DNA from: Bacteroidales bacterium | Lineage (GTDB): Bacteria > Bacteroidota > Bacteroidia > Bacteroidales > WCHB1-69 | Direction of reading: 5' to 3' | Assembly (NCBI GenBank): GCA_017395245.1 | Contig: JAFPVR010000101.1 | Coordinates: 1 to 64,000 of the forward strand | Length of the DNA: 64,000 nt | Shown here: positions 60,714 to 64,000 of the stretch, in pieces | Numbering within the stretch: position 1 is the stretch's first letter | Layout of the letters: the number at the start of each line of letters is the position of its first letter | Notes under the pieces: model-generated | What the model was told of the DNA's origin: nothing | The model's database searches: none | The model's input: only the letters and a program-made list of their open reading frames with translations | Program-made: the position numbers and the translations under genes

Positions 60714-60784
60714 GGGCACAGGCAATGTCCGGCAGATTCCCTGTGCCGCAGTTGTTGGCAATCACTCGTTTCCCAAATCCACAT

Positions 60785-60822
60785 AAAAAAAGCGCGGGAA
60801 TCTGAACCATCGCTCATCCCGC
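60785..60822 (-). terminator. Terminator-like hairpin upstream of the helicase gene
   Basis: On the minus strand GCGGGA..TCCCGC followed by GCTTTTTTT, about 75 nt upstream of the helicase start codon and in the same direction. It may end an earlier transcript or attenuate the operon. No TAnnTTTG element was found between it and the ATG. Confidence 0.5.
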
Positions 60823-60917
60823 TCTTGTAGGCTCTCGCATTGCCTTGCATCCGAGGATAAGCAATGCCGAAGCCCACGCTGTTGTATATATTGAACGGAT
60901 ATATGGATTATCCGTTT

Positions 60918-61244
60918 ATAGAGACGCGCCATGGCACGTCTCTACGGGTACAGACACGACAAATCATGTCCATACCGGGAATATACAAACCAATGGGCAT
61001 TGAACATTGCCTTATCTTGCGGATGCTTTTTTGAATTTGCGAGATTCACAAGAGCCGCAGATAAGACGTTGACTCAACGCCTTTTATTATGTTTTGTCGC
61101 CCGCCCGCGAACCCGCCAACGAGCCACGAACGTTTGACACGGCAAAAATAAAAAAAATAGTCGGATTAACGGTGCGGAATTCGCAGAGACGCAAAATTTT
61201 GCGTCGCCACGCCCCAGTAGAGACGCACGGCCGTGCGTCTCTAC
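60918..61244. repeat. Three 28-bp palindromes in the helicase-RhuM spacer
   Basis: Copies at 60918-60945 (core CGCCATGGCA), 61183-61210 (AAAATTTT core, a few mismatches at the end), and 61217-61244 (perfect, ACGGCCGT core). All have the GTAG/CTAC-type ends and 28-bp length. The 60714-61508 spacer holds no supported gene. Confidence 0.85.
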
Positions 61245-61247
61245 ACC

Positions 61248-61350
61248 CACGTAGTAGCCATACCCATCCAAGCCCTTTGAGCTTGGGTAGAGTATGCCTG
61301 CACTATGGCTACACTATGGGTAGGACTTGGGTAAGGCTTGGGAACGTGGG
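61248..61350. repeat. Degenerate GGGTA/TATGG repeat with inverted ends
   Basis: CCCACGTAGTAGCCATACCC at the left is partly complementary to GGGTAAGGCTTGGGAACGTGGG at the right. Between them are words like CTATGGCTACA, CTATGGGTAGGA and CTTGGGTAAGG with a spacing of 11-12 nt. It follows the palindrome at 61217-61244 directly. Confidence 0.55.
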
Positions 61351-61508
61351 CACTGGTGCGGCGCTGGGACTTGGCAAACAGTTTCTGCCAAATCTCGAGC
61401 TGTAATTTAACAATTTCACGTTGAATAGTTAAATCTTGTTTTGCATTGCTTTGAAAACCAGCCGGATAAAAATTTCCAAAAAGACTTGACAAACGCTTCG
61501 GTTTGTTG

Positions 61509-61516
61509 TATCTTTG
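61509..61516 (+). promoter_or_regulatory. -7 promoter element for the RhuM-PLD operon
   Basis: TATCTTTG followed by CAGC, with TTGACA at 61486-61491 (17-nt spacer); the start codon is 42 nt on. Confidence 0.7.
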
Positions 61517-61558
61517 CAGCATAGAATTCTTTGAACCTAAAAACGAAAATCAAACAGT

Positions 61559-62422
61559 ATGGAACAGAATAAAGACATAAGACAAAACGGCGAAATCATC
61601 CTCTACCAACCCGACAACAGCATCCAGTTGGAGGTGCGGATGGAGGAGGAGACGGTGTGGCTCACGCAGGCGCAGATGGCATTGCTTTTCGGATGTTCCC
61701 AAGATAATGTTGGCCTCCATCTAAAAAACTTATACGCAGAAGGGGAAATCGAACAAGATGCAACTACCGAGGAAATCTCGGTAGTTCGATTTGAAGGAAA
61801 CAGAAGGGTTACCAGACGGATCATGCATTATAATTTAGATGCTATCCTATCGGTAGGTTATCGCGTTAGTTCAAAAAACGCCACTAAATTCCGCCAGTGG
61901 GCGAACGCTGTGCTGAAAGAGTACCTCCTTCGCGGTTATGCAGTCAACCAACGGATTGAACGGTTGGAGCAGCGTGTCAGCAAAACGGAAGAGCAAATCG
62001 GCCTCTTCGTGTGCACCTCATTGCCGCCCGTCGAGGGCATCTTCTACGATGGTCAGATCTTCGACGCCTACGCCTTCGCCTCCGACCTAATCCGGTCGGC
62101 AAGGAAACGCGTCATCCTCATCGACAACTACATCGACGAGTCCGTGTTGATGATGCTGGCGAAGAGAGAGGAGGGAGTGACGGCGGATATTGTCACGCGG
62201 CGCGTCACCGAGGCGCTGACCCTCGACCTCGAACGCCACAACCGGCAATACTCGCCCGTGGATGTTCGGGAGTGCGACCGCTACCACGACCGCTTCCTCA
62301 TCATTGACGACACGGTGTATCACCTCGGCGCATCGCTCAAGGACCTCGGCAAGAAACTGTTCGCGTTCAGCAGGATGGAGGTGAGGGTGGGGAAAATAAC
62401 GGAGGGTGTTTTTACCGAATAA
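61559..62422 (+). CDS. RhuM-type DNA-binding domain fused to PLD-like domain, copy 1
   Basis: 287 residues. Residues 1-120 are RhuM-like (EIILYQPDNSIQLEVRMEEETVWLTQAQMALLFGCSQDNVGLHLKNL .. IMHYNLDAILSVGYRVSS), a putative helix-turn-helix region. A coiled linker (130-155) leads to a PLD-like domain (FYDGQIFDAY .. RVILIDNYIDESVLMMLA) with a single HxR-type motif HDRFLIID at about 243-250 and GASLKDLGKK. As the HKD lysine is replaced by arginine, hydrolytic activity is uncertain. It could act as a dimer. First gene of a pair with a near-identical neighbour. Confidence 0.85.
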   Translation: MEQNKDIRQNGEIILYQPDNSIQLEVRMEEETVWLTQAQMALLFGCSQDNVGLHLKNLYAEGEIEQDATTEEISVVRFEGNRRVTRRIMHYNLDAILSVGYRVSSKNATKFRQWANAVLKEYLLRGYAVNQRIERLEQRVSKTEEQIGLFVCTSLPPVEGIFYDGQIFDAYAFASDLIRSARKRVILIDNYIDESVLMMLAKREEGVTADIVTRRVTEALTLDLERHNRQYSPVDVRECDRYHDRFLIIDDTVYHLGASLKDLGKKLFAFSRMEVRVGKITEGVFTE

Positions 62423-62457
62423 AATCCATTCAACCTATAAACAAAAATCAAAAAAGT

Positions 62458-63303
62458 ATGGAACAGAATAAAGACACAAGACAAAACGGTGAAATTATCC
62501 TTTACCAGCCCGACAGCAGCATCCGGCTGGAGGTGCGGATGGAGGAGGAGACGGTGTGGCTCACGCAGGCGCAGATGGCGATGTTATTCGGTGTTGACCG
62601 CACCGTCATCGTGAAGCATATTGGAAACATATTCAAAACCAAGGAATTGGAAGAATCTCCAACATGTGCAAAAATTGCACAACTTCAACAAGAAGGGAAC
62701 AGACAGGTTTTGCGAGAAGTGAAATATTACAACTTGGACATGATTATTTCTGTTGGATTTAGAGTCAATTCCATCAATGCAACACGCTTCCGCCAATGGG
62801 CGAACCGCGTGCTCAAAGACTACCTCCTTCACGGTTACGCAGTCAACCAACGGATTGAACGGTTGGAACAGCGTGTCAGCAAAACGGAAGAGCAAATCGG
62901 GCTCTTCGTGCGCACGGCTCTGCCGCCCGTGGAAGGCGTCTTCTACGACGGCCAGATCTTCGACGCCTACACTTTCGCCTCCGACCTAATCCGCGCGGCA
63001 AGGAAACGCATCGTCCTCATCGACAACTACATTGACGATTCCGTGTTGATGATGCTGGCGAAGAGAGAGGAGGGAGTGACGGCGGATATTGTCACGCGGC
63101 GCGTCACCGAGACCCTGACCCTCGACCTCGAACGCCACAACCGGCAGTACCCGCCCGTAAATATTCGGGAGTGCGACCGCTACCACGACCGCTTCCTCAT
63201 CATCGACGAAACGGTGTATCACCTCGGCGCGTCGCTCAAGGACCTCGGGAAGAAGCTGTTTGCGTTCAGCAGGATGGAAATCAAGGCGGAGGAGATAATG
63301 TAG
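62458..63303 (+). CDS. RhuM-type DNA-binding domain fused to PLD-like domain, copy 2
   Basis: 281 residues. Same architecture as copy 1, starting 35 nt after its stop codon with a duplicated leader (ACCTATAAACAAAAATCAAA). Residues 1-42 and 107-275 are nearly identical to copy 1, also at DNA level, but residues about 43-106 differ strongly (AMLFGVDRTVIVKHIGNIFKTKE and on instead of ALLFGCSQDNVGLHLKNLY). The divergent part is the putative DNA-recognition segment. HDRFLIID is kept. Probably co-transcribed with copy 1. Confidence 0.85.
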   Translation: MEQNKDTRQNGEIILYQPDSSIRLEVRMEEETVWLTQAQMAMLFGVDRTVIVKHIGNIFKTKELEESPTCAKIAQLQQEGNRQVLREVKYYNLDMIISVGFRVNSINATRFRQWANRVLKDYLLHGYAVNQRIERLEQRVSKTEEQIGLFVRTALPPVEGVFYDGQIFDAYTFASDLIRAARKRIVLIDNYIDDSVLMMLAKREEGVTADIVTRRVTETLTLDLERHNRQYPPVNIRECDRYHDRFLIIDETVYHLGASLKDLGKKLFAFSRMEIKAEEIM

Positions 63304-63325
63304 GTGCAAAATTTTGCGTCTCTAC
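63303..63325. repeat. Partial 28-bp palindrome
   Basis: GCAAAATTTTGCGTCTCTAC, the right two thirds of a 28-bp palindrome, directly after the stop codon of RhuM-PLD copy 2. Confidence 0.7.
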
Positions 63326-63353
63326 ACCCAAACTCTTTCGAGTTGAATAGGAT

Positions 63354-64000
63354 TCAAGTTGTCTCTTTTGTGCGCATACGCCGCCACCCACGCGCCACAA
63401 TCGTCACGTCGTTCCAGACACGGTAGTCGCGCACGTAGAGCTCTTCCGTCCGCGCTAACATCTCGTCGGAAAAGACGCAGTCGGGATAGGCGTCGGCGGG
63501 ATGGAGGACGCCAGGAGGGAGGGAGCCTTCACCAGTTTGCGATTCCGGACGCAATCCCACCCAGCTTTTCTTGCCGGAGAGCACCGCGAAGAGGTTGCGC
63601 ACGAAGGCACCTTTGTGGTCTACAAACCAAATGTCCACGGGCAGGAACAGCAACAGCAGCAAGGAGGCCACGATGTCGAAGGCGCGCTTGCGGCGGCGGT
63701 TCTGCGGCTGATAGACGGGCTGCAGCGGGATGGTGTAAAGGTCGTCAACCGTGAAAATGGTGTTGCTGCCGATAATCGAGGAGGCATCCTCGGGAGCGAT
63801 TTTGAACTCCACCGGACGGTCCTGCAAGCGGTTCATCCAGCCGATAATCTGGTCGGCGGGGATGTCGCGGGCACAGAAAATCACCTCGTTGACCTGGTAG
63901 ATGGTGAGCAGCTCGGAAAGGTCATCCAAGCACCCTATAACCAACGAGTTGGCATTCTCAACGGGCTGCGTCATCACGATTCCCACGAACTCTCGCGGGA
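63354..64000 (-). CDS. Sugar transferase / glycosyltransferase C-terminal part (5' end outside window)
   Basis: 215 residues are visible; the frame stays open to the window edge (PREFVGIVMTQPVENAN..), so the start lies beyond 64000. The visible part has a nucleotide-binding-like region (LVIGCLDDLSELLTIYQVNEVIFCARDIPADQII), then a basic RRRKRAFDIVASLLLLLFLPVDIW membrane segment and SGKKSWVGLRPE, as in initiating sugar-phosphate transferases (WcaJ/CpsE-like). The usual catalytic segment between membrane helix and GLRPE is shortened, so activity is uncertain. It could be the C-terminal part of a larger fused glycosyltransferase. Confidence 0.75.
   Translation of the reverse strand, partial: PREFVGIVMTQPVENANSLVIGCLDDLSELLTIYQVNEVIFCARDIPADQIIGWMNRLQDRPVEFKIAPEDASSIIGSNTIFTVDDLYTIPLQPVYQPQNRRRKRAFDIVASLLLLLFLPVDIWFVDHKGAFVRNLFAVLSGKKSWVGLRPESQTGEGSLPPGVLHPADAYPDCVFSDEMLARTEELYVRDYRVWNDVTIVARGWRRMRTKETT

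Noticed and set aside
61241-61522. Possible 93-residue protein on the minus strand upstream of RhuM-PLD
   Set aside because: Its C-terminal third is encoded by the GGGTA repeat, and the promoter of the RhuM-PLD operon runs through its start; no family recognised.

Overview
The window looks like chromosomal DNA of a Bacteroidetes bacterium, most likely an uncultured member of the Bacteroidales. The evidence is the -7 promoter consensus TAnnTTTG just upstream of many genes, typical Bacteroidetes families (DUF4301, DUF3822, DUF5689, FISUMP, TonB-dependent receptor), and a C10 protease ending in a type IX secretion (T9SS) sorting domain. Spacing is compact, with one tRNA gene (Val, TAC), no rRNA and no intact transposase.

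Layout. 0-9.5 kb: Sel1-repeat protein, DUF4301 protein, cysteine-rich membrane protein, YD-type lipoprotein, polysaccharide flippase, Fic protein, beta-propeller protein, RNase Z. 9.7-21 kb: glycosyltransferase, rsgA, a propeller protein, an XRE regulator beside an AT-rich island, a DMT-like membrane protein, a 49-residue protein with folK and a deoxynucleoside kinase, the run 'pilin-like / DUF3822 / rsmD / pth', an outer-membrane barrel, tRNA-Val. 21-37 kb: lipid A-type acyltransferase, gmhB, CPA2 antiporter, a short metallophosphatase, rhomboid protease, EEP protein, deacetylase / mnmA / C10 protease, a GC-rich repeat field, tsaD, ispG, thiL. 37-52 kb: Nudix, alpha/beta hydrolase, FISUMP lipoprotein, a TonB receptor followed by two DUF5689 lipoproteins, nhaD, barrel protein, MBL hydrolase, fabG and a tyrosine ammonia-lyase-like enzyme. 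52-63.3 kb: a defence-type island with KilA-N, two truncated convergent gene fragments, a methylase plus PLD-SNF2 helicase pair, and two tandem RhuM-PLD genes. The right edge cuts a glycosyltransferase gene.

The most unusual feature is the density of short dispersed elements between genes and sometimes inside them. They are (1) degenerate tandem repeats with a different word at each of about 16 loci but always a 7-nt period; (2) two multi-hairpin elements, here called A and B, that in every intergenic occurrence read in the sense direction just upstream of a start codon, with compensatory changes in their stems; (3) 28-bp palindromes with GTAG/CTAC ends that supply stop codons to three genes and sit in frame inside the methylase; (4) a 52/53-bp GC-rich hairpin array. 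The helicase also carries an in-frame insert built of pieces of these repeats. This recalls the protein-coding palindromic elements known from Rickettsia, but I know of no description of this set in Bacteroidetes. All functions proposed for the elements are inference.
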